This document shows positions 8,755 to 16,817 of a DNA stretch of 64,000 nucleotides, piece by piece; within the stretch, counting starts at the first letter, position 1; each line of letters begins with the position of its first letter. A model generated the notes under the pieces. The model ran no database searches and was not told the origin of the DNA. It saw nothing but the letters and a program-made list of their open reading frames with translations. A program made the position numbers and the translations under genes. Location: the NCBI GenBank assembly GCA_964582375.1, contig CAZORL010000001.1:90939-154938 (forward strand), read 5' to 3'. Origin of the DNA: CAKSQF01 sp964582375 (GTDB taxonomy: Bacteria; Bacillota; Clostridia; Oscillospirales; CAG-272).

Positions 8755-9533
8755 TAGATCTGCTCCTTTCGGGATCCTTCGAAATACGTTCCGACTCTTT
8801 TGCCCTCAAATATGTCGTAGAGGATCTCGGGTCGCTCTCCGTTTGCGATAATCATCGGAATGCCAACCTCTGTCGTTATCTGTGCGGCGTGAAGCTTTGT
8901 TGCCATTCCGCCAGTGCCGAGCTTCCCTCCCGAGCCGCCCGCAAGCGCGATGATCTCGGGTGTGATCTCGGTGACCCGATCTATGATCTTCGCCTCTTTG
9001 TCAAAATGCGGATCGGCAGTGTAGAGTCCGTCAATATCCGATAAAAGTATGAGCAGATCGGCAGATAGTGAGCGTGCAACGATCGCCGCTAAACTGTCAT
9101 TGTCTCCGACCGATATTTCGTCGGTGGCAACCGTGTCGTTTTCGTTGATTATCGGCAGTACCGAAAGCTCAAGAAGCCTGAATACCGTGTTGTGAAAATT
9201 TTGTCTGCGCTCGTCTGAGGCAAGATCCGCACCCGTGATGAGTATTTGCGCCGTTGTGTGATTGTAGCTTGCAAATACCCTCTCGTAGCTGTCCATAAGC
9301 TCGCATTGACCGACAGCGGCGGCAGCCTGCTTTGTCGGAATGTCGGTCGGACGCTCGGCAAATTTCAGCTTGCCCATGCCCATGGCGATCGCTCCCGACG
9401 ATACGAGGACGATCTCCTGCCCCGAATTTTTCAGATCGCTGATGACCTTGCAAAGGCTCTCGAATCTGCGTATGTTTATGTTGCCGGAGGGATGTGCCAG
9501 TGTTGACGTCCCTACCTTTATAACCGTTCTCAT
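8754..9533 (-). CDS. proB: Glutamate 5-kinase ProB, short form without PUA domain
   Basis: Phosphorylates glutamate to commit it to proline synthesis. The amino-acid kinase fold is complete: IKVGTSTLAHPSG at the N-terminus, LVSSGAIAMGMG, NENDTVATDEI, and GGSGGKLGTGGMATKLHAA near 205-223. At 259 residues it ends after the kinase domain and lacks the C-terminal PUA domain of the 367-residue E. coli enzyme; short forms are known in many Firmicutes. GAAAGGAAG precedes the start. It begins 19 bases after the large surface-protein gene, so that gene may share its transcript. Confidence 0.93.
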   Translation of the reverse strand: MRTVIKVGTSTLAHPSGNINIRRFESLCKVISDLKNSGQEIVLVSSGAIAMGMGKLKFAERPTDIPTKQAAAAVGQCELMDSYERVFASYNHTTAQILITGADLASDERRQNFHNTVFRLLELSVLPIINENDTVATDEISVGDNDSLAAIVARSLSADLLILLSDIDGLYTADPHFDKEAKIIDRVTEITPEIIALAGGSGGKLGTGGMATKLHAAQITTEVGIPMIIANGERPEILYDIFEGKRVGTYFEGSRKEQI

Positions 9534-9552
9534 TTGTCTTCCTTTCTCGCAC

Positions 9553-12500
9553 TCAGGATGCGTACCTCGAGTAAATGTAGTCCTCGATCATTCGCTTCTC
9601 GAGCGCATCGCCCGATGCGTAAGCGATATCGGCAGCCTCGTGAAGATTTGCGACGATGCCGCCGCCGACTGCCCCCTCACCTGTCGCAGTAAAATAATAT
9701 GTGTGCTCAAATCCGTTTGCGTCTTTGTATGTGATGTACGGTCGTGCGACAAAATCGGTGTCATAATACTTGCTCTCGTATCCGTTTACAAGTGCTGTGT
9801 ATACAATGTATGTGTCGTATTCGTAAATGCTGTTTGTCGCAGGGACGATCAGTGCTTTCTTACTGCTCAGATAGGCGGTAGTTGCGCTTCCTTTTTTAAG
9901 ATTCCCCGAAAGTTCGGATCGCATGATGACCACAGTTCCGTAGCCGATACCCTTCGATGTGCATGAAAGATCGTTTGGCAGGGAATTGTCGGAGTGAAGT
10001 TTGGCAATGTCCAAAAGCAGACTGCGATTTACCCTCGTGTAAAAACGCATGCCGGTCGATTGCCCGTCGGCACGTATACCGACACCTGCCGATGAAAGAC
10101 CCTCAAGTGTGCCGCTTCGGTCAAGGTTGTCGGATGGGTCGAGATTTATCTTGCCGATCTCGATCCAGCCTGCGTAGAGTGTCAGGTCGCCCGTGATCTT
10201 AACCTCTTTGCCGACCGCCTCCGATCTGTCAAGTGCCAGTGCGGCACGGTTGGTCTTGAACCATCCCGCAAAGATGTATCCGTCCTTTGAAAGCGTGTAT
10301 TTGCTTATGTCAATGTATGTGTTAACATCGACCGCCTGCGGATCGTATATGTCCTTTCCGTCAGAGATAAATGTCATCGTGAATGAACGGAATTGGCATT
10401 CGATCTCGGCATCCAGTCCGCTCGGGATCGCAGAATATACCCACTCGGAGAAGGTTCCGTCGCTCTTTTTGGTTCTGTATCTGATAGAATAGTCCTGCGG
10501 ATCGATACCGTCGGGAAGAGCAGGCAGGGGATTACCCTCGGAGTCTACCGACCACTCCGTGTCGCTCGGCATCTCTATCGAGAGTATCGAAAAGCTTGCT
10601 GTCAGATCGTTCTCGGTCGTGACCGTGATGACAGTCCGTCCGACCCCGCCGATCATGACCTGCCCCGACTCGGACACCGTGGCAACGCTCTCGTCACTTG
10701 ATGTCCAGACAAGCTTTCTTTGCGTTGCGTCCGACGGCAGTATCGTGACTGTCGGTTGTATGCTGTCTCCTTTGATCGATACCTTGTTCGAAATATCAAG
10801 CGATACCGATGTCGGGTAGATCATTTTCAGCTTGACCGTTATTTCAAACGTGTCCGAATATCCGCTCGCAGATACGCGAACGGTGTAGTCTCCTGCCTTT
10901 GACATGTTGTATCCGGTGCAAGTGTAACCCTCAATAACGACCGATGTGCCGTCCGAGAAATATCCTGTTACCTCAAGTCCCGATGTGTCTAACGTGTCGC
11001 CGACGAAATAGTTCGTCTTTGAAGGAGGCGAGGTTATCTTGATCGATGTCATGCGTCCCGATATCGGAACGGCATAGTCAAGCCGCACCCACCCCTCTTT
11101 GTCGTTGTATGATGTCTTGCCCCAGTAAAAATTTCCGACCTTGAGTATCTCGGTCACGGTAAGCACCGTTCCGTTCGGAATGGTGCATATTATGGAGGAT
11201 GACGTTGTCGGCAGTTCTCTCATGTTGAGAATGTCGGCAAGCGTCTGATATGTACCCGGGGTCAGATCGTCACCGCCCACAACTCCGCTCGATGTGTCAA
11301 TGTCCTTCGGCATGTTGTAATAGAGCATTGCACGCGAGCCGTAGCTTTTGTGGAAGGAATCCCAAGTCCAGGTGCGTGTGTAGATTATGCAGTTTTTGCC
11401 CGTCTGCGACATGTTGCATTCGTATGTGATAAAGCCTGTCGAGCTGACCTGCATTACAAAGAGCGAATGTCCGCTGCCGGTGCGAAGATGACCGCCCGGT
11501 CCGGCTGTTGTGAACATCTCCTTTATCATGTTTGATGTCCACTTGCCCGCACTCAGTGTTCCGCCGAAAGCGTTGTAGAACTTTTTAGCCTCCGCATCGT
11601 GATAACCGTATGCACGCCATTGACAAAATCTTGCAAAACCATAGCACTGCGATGAAAGCAGATCGACCTTGCAGGTAGCCTTGACGCCTGTCGGATAATA
11701 TCTCATGCAGTTGCATCGTGCAGGAGATGCAACACATATTCCTTGGTTGTGACATGTGCATGATTTTCCGTTTTTGGTGAAGAACGAACCGACCGGATAG
11801 TCGGCAAACGGAAACGAAACGCCGTTGATGGTCGCCGCCGATGTCGTGTCCGCAAATTCTGGCATATAAAGTGCGTTTCCGTCAGACTCAAGATTTTCGT
11901 CGAACTCGATAAGCAGGGAAGAGTCGATCGAGTAAAGATAGCTCACATATTGATCGTTCTTGCCCTCATAGTCGAATTCGCCGCCGTTTGGCTCGATTAT
12001 GTAATCGGGGTTGTCCGCATAGAGGATAAGCTCGTCGTCATTTGACATGCAAAGGGATGCAAAATTGTCAAGCACCGTCTCGCAGGTCGGATATTCTCCG
12101 CTCGATGTGTGCATTAGCCGATCGCCCGATTTGTACCATATGTCATCTCCGCAAAGTACAAGCGGACCGTCCGCCTGCGCCGAGGCAAAGAGCAACTCGG
12201 AGTTTTGACCGTTGGTGGCTACCTTGAATATCGATCCGTCACGCCCGACACAGACAAAGTCCTCTCCGTCATAGCAGATCGAGCTTGCAGATATTTGCGC
12301 GATAACATGAAAATCGCCGTCTTTCTCGTTCGACATGAGATTTCCGTAATCGTCAAGCATATAGGTAACCTCTCCGATGTCAAGTGCCTCTGCGGAGTTG
12401 TGTATGTCGCTCTCCGGATCACTCTCTTTTCCCTCTTTTGTCAGTATCGGCAGGGCGATCGCCACAGCGGAAAATAGAGTTATCGCGGCGATCATCACCG

Positions 12501-12561
12501 CTCCCGCACGCTTGATTTTTGTGCTTTTTTGTGTGTTTGATGATTTATTAAATAAACGCAT
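9553..12561 (-). CDS. Large secreted multidomain protein: Cys/His hydrolase-like, SH3, Ig-like and InlB-type repeats
   Basis: A 1002-residue surface or secreted protein, not recognised as a named gene. ATG 12561 is chosen for its ribosome site (AAGGAG, 9-base spacer). Residues about 20-42 form a signal or membrane anchor. A repetitive beta-rich region (about 70-200) is followed by a Cys-rich stretch (CTCHNQGIC...CNC) and a segment with SSQCYGFARFC and SGHSLFVMQV, which suggests a CHAP/NlpC-P60-like Cys-His hydrolase (about 265-415). Then come an SH3-like domain (about 440-500), two bacterial Ig-like domains (one of the VGDTLDTSGLEV type, one of the TSSDESVATVS type), an InlB-type beta repeat (GYIFAGWF...LYAGW) and an unassigned C-terminal domain of about 170 residues. 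Peptidoglycan or peptide cleavage is inferred, not shown. Confidence 0.75.
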   Translation of the reverse strand: MRLFNKSSNTQKSTKIKRAGAVMIAAITLFSAVAIALPILTKEGKESDPESDIHNSAEALDIGEVTYMLDDYGNLMSNEKDGDFHVIAQISASSICYDGEDFVCVGRDGSIFKVATNGQNSELLFASAQADGPLVLCGDDIWYKSGDRLMHTSSGEYPTCETVLDNFASLCMSNDDELILYADNPDYIIEPNGGEFDYEGKNDQYVSYLYSIDSSLLIEFDENLESDGNALYMPEFADTTSAATINGVSFPFADYPVGSFFTKNGKSCTCHNQGICVASPARCNCMRYYPTGVKATCKVDLLSSQCYGFARFCQWRAYGYHDAEAKKFYNAFGGTLSAGKWTSNMIKEMFTTAGPGGHLRTGSGHSLFVMQVSSTGFITYECNMSQTGKNCIIYTRTWTWDSFHKSYGSRAMLYYNMPKDIDTSSGVVGGDDLTPGTYQTLADILNMRELPTTSSSIICTIPNGTVLTVTEILKVGNFYWGKTSYNDKEGWVRLDYAVPISGRMTSIKITSPPSKTNYFVGDTLDTSGLEVTGYFSDGTSVVIEGYTCTGYNMSKAGDYTVRVSASGYSDTFEITVKLKMIYPTSVSLDISNKVSIKGDSIQPTVTILPSDATQRKLVWTSSDESVATVSESGQVMIGGVGRTVITVTTENDLTASFSILSIEMPSDTEWSVDSEGNPLPALPDGIDPQDYSIRYRTKKSDGTFSEWVYSAIPSGLDAEIECQFRSFTMTFISDGKDIYDPQAVDVNTYIDISKYTLSKDGYIFAGWFKTNRAALALDRSEAVGKEVKITGDLTLYAGWIEIGKINLDPSDNLDRSGTLEGLSSAGVGIRADGQSTGMRFYTRVNRSLLLDIAKLHSDNSLPNDLSCTSKGIGYGTVVIMRSELSGNLKKGSATTAYLSSKKALIVPATNSIYEYDTYIVYTALVNGYESKYYDTDFVARPYITYKDANGFEHTYYFTATGEGAVGGGIVANLHEAADIAYASGDALEKRMIEDYIYSRYAS

Positions 12562-12632
12562 TATGCGAGTCTCCTTGATTTTTTGCCGACTGCGAAAAAT
12601 ATAAATAAGGGTCAACATTTGCCGACCCTTTA

Positions 12633-12661
12633 ATTTTACCATATTTCCGTCTTCATTTCAA
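12633..12661 (-). promoter_or_regulatory. Sigma-A-type promoter of the large surface-protein gene, with 5' hairpin
   Basis: On the minus strand TTGAAA and TAAAAT are separated by exactly 17 bases. The predicted transcript would begin at or next to a small hairpin (AAGGGTC / GACCCTT, 12607-12630), which could protect its 5' end. The start codon lies about 65 bases downstream. Confidence 0.6.
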
Positions 12662-12733
12662 GCCCTTTTTTATAATTTCTGAACTTTTTTGCTCCGTTTT
12701 TTTTGAGATATTTTAGCAGTGCGGCAGATCTTT

Positions 12734-12931
12734 CTATTCGTCGCAGCGACCGAGCAGATAATCGACCGAAACATCAAAATAATCGGCAAGCTGTATGAGT
12801 GTCGCATAGTCCGCCTCACGCTCCCCGGTCTCGTATCTGCTTACCGTGTTTTGGTTCATATTGAGATCAAGCGCAAGTTTCAACTGCGATACGCCGCGCT
12901 TTTTCCTTAACTCTTTGAGCCTGAAATTCAT
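12734..12931 (-). CDS. XRE-family helix-turn-helix regulator (short)
   Basis: A 65-residue protein consisting of one Cro/CI-type HTH domain: LRKKRGVSQLKLALDLNMNQ, then NTVSRYETGEREADYATLIQ, then ADYFDVSVDYLLGR. The terminal DVSVDYLLGR is the usual end of the XRE domain in Firmicutes; there is no effector domain. It probably acts as a small dimeric DNA-binding regulator of unknown target. It lies in the spacer between the large surface-protein gene and two tiny ORFs read from the opposite strand. Confidence 0.9.
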   Translation of the reverse strand: MNFRLKELRKKRGVSQLKLALDLNMNQNTVSRYETGEREADYATLIQLADYFDVSVDYLLGRCDE

Positions 12932-12991
12932 TACCCGCTCGCTCCTGTGGAAATTTTTTTAAAGCGTGATCCAAAAAGGGGGGGTGAGGAA

Positions 12992-13117
12992 GTGAGCAAG
13001 ATCAAGGTGACAGTGTCAGAGAATTTTGATATAAAAGTTGCCGCAGAGTCGCTTGCGTACTCGTTTATCGTAAGAGGATATGACGTTAGGATCGTGCCGT
13101 ATAAAGACGGCTTTTGA
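12992..13117 (+). CDS. Possible 41-residue small protein, unrecognised
   Basis: A GTG codon at 12992 sits behind a G-rich stretch with AGGA close upstream and opens a 41-codon frame ending TGA at 13115-13117. The peptide starts MSKIKVTVSENFDIK and ends VRGYDVRIVPYKDGF, a mixed, non-repetitive composition that looks coding. It shares the TTGA overlap with the next small frame. I know no family for it; the only support is the ribosome site, composition and arrangement. Confidence 0.35.
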   Translation: MSKIKVTVSENFDIKVAAESLAYSFIVRGYDVRIVPYKDGF

Positions 13118-13311
13118 AAAACTGCAGCGGAATAAATTGCCTCCTTGGGCTTGGCGAGTCATCGATCGTTAACATGAGACACGAGACAGACGGAACGCTT
13201 ATCGCGACATTCTCGGGCGGAGATTGGACAATTAAGATCATTGCCTGTACCCTCGGTTGGCTCTTGTGCCTGATTTCGGTCATATGCGGAGCGATCGGTA
13301 TATGCAGATAA
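13114..13311 (+). CDS. Possible small single-span membrane protein, unrecognised
   Basis: A frame of 65 codons opening with TTG inside the stop of the preceding small ORF (TTGA overlap) or with an internal ATG at 13174 (45 residues). The C-terminal 25 residues are strongly hydrophobic (IIACTLGWLLCLISVICGAI) and end GICR, like a membrane anchor. No independent ribosome site is evident, so it would depend on coupling to the 41-residue frame. A terminator hairpin follows at 13382-13428. Weakly supported. Confidence 0.25.
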   Translation: MKNCSGINCLLGLGESSIVNMRHETDGTLIATFSGGDWTIKIIACTLGWLLCLISVICGAIGICR

Positions 13312-13381
13312 CTGCGACTGGCCAAAGAGATCAAGCACGTTCTTGAAACGGTGATCTCCGATTGATTTGAAAGCTTATATA

Positions 13382-13428
13382 AAAACATCTCCTCGAGCTG
13401 CGGTGTGACAGCGTCGAGGAGATGTTTT
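13382..13428. terminator. Bidirectional terminator between the small ORFs and the decarboxylase operon
   Basis: A 15-bp inverted repeat (AAAACATCTCCTCGA / TCGAGGAGATGTTTT) with a 17-base loop. It is flanked by T-rich sequence on the plus strand and by T runs on the minus strand, so it can end both the plus-strand small ORFs and the minus-strand PiT/decarboxylase transcript. Confidence 0.75.
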
Positions 13429-13446
13429 GTTGTTATGTGTAATAAG

Positions 13447-13581
13447 TTACCCGCGCGGCTTTGTCAGCTCGCGGAGCAGGATGACCGACAGGATGATTAC
13501 TGCCGTTACAATAAAGACTCCGAGAAATCCGTTGCCCATAACGGGAAGTGCTTTCATGAAATATTCTGTATTAAGATTCAT
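13447..13581 (-). CDS. OadG-like small subunit of a sodium-pumping decarboxylase
   Basis: A 44-residue frame behind a very strong ribosome site (AAGGAGG, 9-base spacer), 17 bases after the beta-subunit stop. The sequence begins MNLNTEYFMKALPVMGNG and continues into one hydrophobic helix (FIVTAVIILSVILL) with a short basic tail. Clostridia commonly encode such short OadG-related small transporter subunits beside OadB. In full OadG the membrane helix anchors the complex and a C-terminal domain binds zinc; here only the helix remains. It should assemble with the beta subunit in the membrane. Confidence 0.8.
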   Translation of the reverse strand: MNLNTEYFMKALPVMGNGFLGVFIVTAVIILSVILLRELTKPRG

Positions 13582-13598
13582 GTGTCAGATCCTCCTTA

Positions 13599-14714
13599 TT
13601 AAAGCATTTTCTCAACCATGGACAGAACAAGTCCGCCCGCGATGACCGATGCGATCTGTCCGGATACGTTTACGCCGATCGAGTGCATGAGAAGGAAGTT
13701 CTGGTTGTCTTCCTTCTGACCCATCTTGTGAACGACACGCGCCGACATGGGAAATGCCGATATGCCCGCCGCACCGATCATGGGATTCATCTTTTTGTCC
13801 TTCGGCAGGAACAGATTGATTAATTTGGCAACCAAAACACCTCCCGCAGTATCGAAAATGAAGGCTATAAGTCCGAGTCCGATTATTATGAGCGTCTCTT
13901 TCGTAAGGAAAGCGTCTGCTTGCATCTTGGTCGAGATCGTCAGACCAAGGAAAAGCGTGATCAGATTTGCAAGTACCTTCTGTGCCGTTTCGGAAAGTGC
14001 ATCAAGCACACCGCACTCGCGAATGAGGTTGCCGAACATCAAAAATCCGACCAAAGCCACGCTCTGCGGAGATACGAGTCCCGCAATGACCGTGATAATT
14101 ATCGGGAACAGGATCTTTGTGAGCTTCGATACCGATTTCGGCTTGTAAGGCATTCTGATCAGCCGCTCCTTCTTTGTTGTGAGGAGCTTGATAACAGGCG
14201 GCTGTATGATCGGGACGAGTGCCATGTATGAGTATGCGGCGACCATGATCGCACCGACATATTTCGAGCCGAGCGTCTGTGCGACAAAGATCGATGTCGG
14301 TCCGTCTGCCGCGCCGATGATGCCGATCGACGCTGCGTCTTTGATGTCAAAGCCGAGCAGGGAGGCAAGTCCGATCGTGAAGAATATGCCAAACTGCGCG
14401 GCGGCACCGAAGATCATGAGCTTCGGATTGGTCAGCAATGGCTCAAAGTCGATCATTGCACCGATGCCGACAAAGAGGAGCAGCGGAAAAAGCTCGTTTG
14501 CTATGCCCGCATTGAACAGTACGTCGATCGGTCCCTCGGGCCCGACAGCTCCCGAAAAGGGAAGATTTACAAGTATCGTGCCGAATCCGAGCGGAAGCAG
14601 GAGAGTCGGCTCCATGTCGAATTTTATCGCAAGGAATATGAGTGCCGCACCGATCGCCCACATTACCGCTTGTTGCCATGTGACGTTTAATACATTTGAA
14701 AAAAGATCTGCCAT
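13599..14714 (-). CDS. Sodium ion-translocating decarboxylase beta subunit (OadB/MmdB/GcdB family)
   Basis: The carboxyltransferase-coupled sodium channel subunit, 371 residues with about 10 hydrophobic spans. The sodium-site sequence GAADGPTSIFVAQ (about 133-145) contains the conserved aspartate, and ISAFPMSARVVHKMGQ near 318-333 is the second family hallmark. The family serves oxaloacetate, methylmalonyl-CoA or glutaconyl-CoA decarboxylases, and the substrate cannot be told because no alpha or biotin-carrier gene is in the window. It follows the DUF47 gene by 24 bases and precedes a tiny OadG-like gene, so it appears to be co-transcribed with a phosphate transporter, an unusual company. AAGGAAG precedes the start. 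Confidence 0.9.
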   Translation of the reverse strand: MADLFSNVLNVTWQQAVMWAIGAALIFLAIKFDMEPTLLLPLGFGTILVNLPFSGAVGPEGPIDVLFNAGIANELFPLLLFVGIGAMIDFEPLLTNPKLMIFGAAAQFGIFFTIGLASLLGFDIKDAASIGIIGAADGPTSIFVAQTLGSKYVGAIMVAAYSYMALVPIIQPPVIKLLTTKKERLIRMPYKPKSVSKLTKILFPIIITVIAGLVSPQSVALVGFLMFGNLIRECGVLDALSETAQKVLANLITLFLGLTISTKMQADAFLTKETLIIIGLGLIAFIFDTAGGVLVAKLINLFLPKDKKMNPMIGAAGISAFPMSARVVHKMGQKEDNQNFLLMHSIGVNVSGQIASVIAGGLVLSMVEKML

Positions 14715-14738
14715 GATTTGATTTGCACTTCCTTAGAT

Positions 14739-15359
14739 TTAGGTGTTCTTGATTATGACCTGCTCAATGACGTCCGCGGCATGCTCGCAAAGGTCACAAC
14801 ATTCTTCAAGCGCATCGTAGATCGCCTTTGTGCCGATCACCGCTCCGACATCTGTCTTTTTGGCAAACAGCTCGTGAATTGCGGCGGTGTAAAGATCGTC
14901 CGCATCGCTTTCGATATCGTTGATCTTTATCAGCTTTTCGCGGAGAAGATCGGGTTTTTTGAAGTTTTTCAGCTCTGATGCCGCATCAAGAAGAGCATGG
15001 ACGCATTCGTTGACCTCGTGCGAGAGGCTGACCGCATGAGGGGGGATCTTATCCACACAGTACATGTAAATGTCGAGGACGACCTCGTCAAGCGCGTCGG
15101 TGATGTCATCTATGATCTGAATAAGCCGCAGAATGTCTTCCTGATCGATCGGGGTGATAAACTCGGTCGAGAGCTTGCTCATAATGTCGTGACGCACACC
15201 GTCTGCGTTGTGCTCGATGGCGTGTATTTTCGTCCTGTACTCGTCAATGCGTGTCGCCTCAAAGCCTGCAAGAATGCCTTCGAGCAGATCGGACGCCTCA
15301 ACGCAGTGAGATGCCTGTGTTTTTATCAGTTCAAAATAGTTGTTGTTCTTCTTAGCCAT
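14739..15359 (-). CDS. DUF47 / PhoU-like regulator partner of PiT
   Basis: A 206-residue, almost all-helical protein of the DUF47 (PhoU-divergent) family. Acidic helix motifs DQEDILRLIQIIDDITDALDE (first 20 residues of the segment are about 72-91) and IESDADDLYTAAIHEL (about 147-162) correspond to the metal-binding E/DxxxD repeats of PhoU-type proteins. DUF47 genes usually sit next to PiT phosphate transporters and are thought to tune them; here the PiT gene is 32 bases upstream. AAAAGGAG precedes the start. Confidence 0.9.
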   Translation of the reverse strand: MAKKNNNYFELIKTQASHCVEASDLLEGILAGFEATRIDEYRTKIHAIEHNADGVRHDIMSKLSTEFITPIDQEDILRLIQIIDDITDALDEVVLDIYMYCVDKIPPHAVSLSHEVNECVHALLDAASELKNFKKPDLLREKLIKINDIESDADDLYTAAIHELFAKKTDVGAVIGTKAIYDALEECCDLCEHAADVIEQVIIKNT

Positions 15360-15391
15360 TTTTTTGCTCCTTTTCGTTCAATAAGATTAAT

Positions 15392-16441
15392 TTACGCAAA
15401 TATCATGAGGAACAGCTTTGCCATTCCAAAACCGAGAAGTCCGCACCCCGGGAAGGTGAATACCCATGTTAGGACGAGATCCTTGACAACGCTCCAGTTG
15501 ACATTTGATATCCGTCGCGCCGCTCCGACACCCATGATCGCGGTGGTCTTCGTATGAGTGGTGCTTACGGGAATGCCGGTGAGCGAGGATAACAGCAGAC
15601 AAAGCGTTGCCGAAAAGTCGGCTGCAAAGCCTTGATAGGGCTTTAGCTTGACCATGTCCATGCCGACCGATTTGATTATCCTGTATCCGCCGATCGATGT
15701 ACCAAGTCCCATGACCAGCGAGCAAAGCACCATCAGCCATATCGGAACATCAAAGGCGGTTGCATTACCCTGACCGTTTGCCATAGCCGCGCCGAGCAAG
15801 AATATCGCCATGAATTTTTGACCGTCCTGCGCACCATGCATGAACGCCATGGCCGCACCGCCCGCAACCTGTGCGCCCGAAAAAAATTTCTCCGATTTCA
15901 GTCTGTTCTTGCTTTTGAATATCAGAACAGTCAGCTTCGATGACAAAAATCCGAGAACGAATCCGAGAAGGGTCGAAAGCAGGATGCCGTATATGACCTT
16001 GATCCATTCACCGCCGTTGATGCCCGAGAAGCTGTTTTGGATAGCGACAGCCGCACCCGAGATTCCCGCGATCAGTGCGTGGCTCTCGCTGGTCGGTATG
16101 CCGAAATACCACGCGACCGTAGCCCATATGACTATCGCCGCCATCGCCGCACAAAGAGCTATCAGCGCAAGATGCGAATCACCTCCGAAGTCTACCATAT
16201 TGTATATGGTAAATGCAACCGAGGCATTGATCGATGTCATGACGAGAACTCCGAGAAAATTGAAGATCGCCGCCATGATTATCGCAGGTCTGACGCCTAT
16301 TGCTCTCGTCGAGACACATGTGGCAATGGCGTTTGGTGCATCCGTCCATCCGTTGACAAGGATGACGCCGAGCGTGAGCAGGGTCGATACCGCAAGCATG
16401 GGATTTGAGAGTACACCGCTGAAAAATTCGAAAAAGTCCAT
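15392..16441 (-). CDS. pit: PiT-family inorganic phosphate transporter
   Basis: Membrane symporter for phosphate or metal-phosphate complexes, 349 residues with about 9-10 hydrophobic spans. The two inverted PiT signatures are present: GWTDAPNAIATCVSTRA (about 30-46), a variant of GxNDxxNA with Thr-Asp, and FMHGAQDGQKFM with STTHTKTTAIMGVG in the second half. ATG 16441 with GGAGG (9-base spacer) is preferred to an extension reaching 16531 that would run through a terminator hairpin in the leader. First gene of a PiT-DUF47-OadB-OadG-like operon controlled by a riboswitch-like leader. Confidence 0.9.
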   Translation of the reverse strand: MDFFEFFSGVLSNPMLAVSTLLTLGVILVNGWTDAPNAIATCVSTRAIGVRPAIIMAAIFNFLGVLVMTSINASVAFTIYNMVDFGGDSHLALIALCAAMAAIVIWATVAWYFGIPTSESHALIAGISGAAVAIQNSFSGINGGEWIKVIYGILLSTLLGFVLGFLSSKLTVLIFKSKNRLKSEKFFSGAQVAGGAAMAFMHGAQDGQKFMAIFLLGAAMANGQGNATAFDVPIWLMVLCSLVMGLGTSIGGYRIIKSVGMDMVKLKPYQGFAADFSATLCLLLSSLTGIPVSTTHTKTTAIMGVGAARRISNVNWSVVKDLVLTWVFTFPGCGLLGFGMAKLFLMIFA

Positions 16442-16463
16442 GTTTTTCCTCCGTTTTTTTCTT

Positions 16464-16593
16464 AAAAAAAGACCTTTACCGAGGCGTCGATGTCGATGCT
16501 CCTCGATAAAAGTCTTACCATTTAAGTCCAAAGCGGGCGATGCCGTATTGACGCCGTAGACACGGGAAAGTCCCGTCGGTTACTCCCTTTTAC
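16464..16593 (-). promoter_or_regulatory. Riboswitch-like leader (yybP-ykoY-like) with intrinsic terminator ahead of pit
   Basis: The transcript contains AAAAGGGAGTAAC, a P2-like hairpin (16562-16576), GGCGTCAATACGGC, and AAGACTTTTATC, in the order seen in yybP-ykoY (manganese) aptamers. GTAAAAG (16587-16593) can pair over 7 bp with CTTTTAT (16506-16512), closing the aptamer. The same CTTTTAT arm is also part of a 14-bp terminator stem (16471-16484 with 16501-16514) followed by seven T. The two folds exclude each other, as in an ON switch where ligand binding prevents termination. The class assignment rests on remembered motifs; the mutually exclusive pairing is seen directly. Confidence 0.6.
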
Positions 16594-16637
16594 GAAAGTT
16601 TTTGTAAATATCCTATCGTTCGATAAAGATCGCACCT

Positions 16638-16666
16638 ATTATAACATATTATTTTCATTTTTGCAA
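16638..16666 (-). promoter_or_regulatory. Sigma-A-type promoter of the pit operon
   Basis: On the minus strand TTGCAA (16661-16666) and TATAAT (16638-16643) are separated by exactly 17 bases. The predicted start near 16631 gives a leader of about 190 bases that contains the riboswitch-like element. Confidence 0.75.
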
Positions 16667-16777
16667 TAGAAATCACGAAAAAAAGTGAATTTTTTTTGGA
16701 AAAAAATGAAACGTAAGGCTTGCTGTAATTACTGTAATAAAAATCCATACCTGTTACATATTACTTCTTACCTCAAA

Positions 16778-16805
16778 ATCGACCGAGACATACATCTCGG
16801 TCGAT
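16778..16805 (-). terminator. Intrinsic terminator after gpmI
   Basis: An 11-bp inverted repeat (ATCGACCGAGA / TCTCGGTCGAT) with a short loop lies 12 bases beyond the gpmI stop, and on the minus strand is followed by TTTTGAGG. The remaining bases up to 16637 between this hairpin and the pit promoter show only AT-rich sequence with no gene. Confidence 0.7.
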
Positions 16806-16817
16806 CAATAACGGGTA

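Noticed and set aside
13086..13388. 100-codon minus-strand ORF overlapping the tiny ORFs
   Set aside because: No ribosome site and no family resemblance; it is antisense to the two small plus-strand frames and runs into the terminator hairpin.
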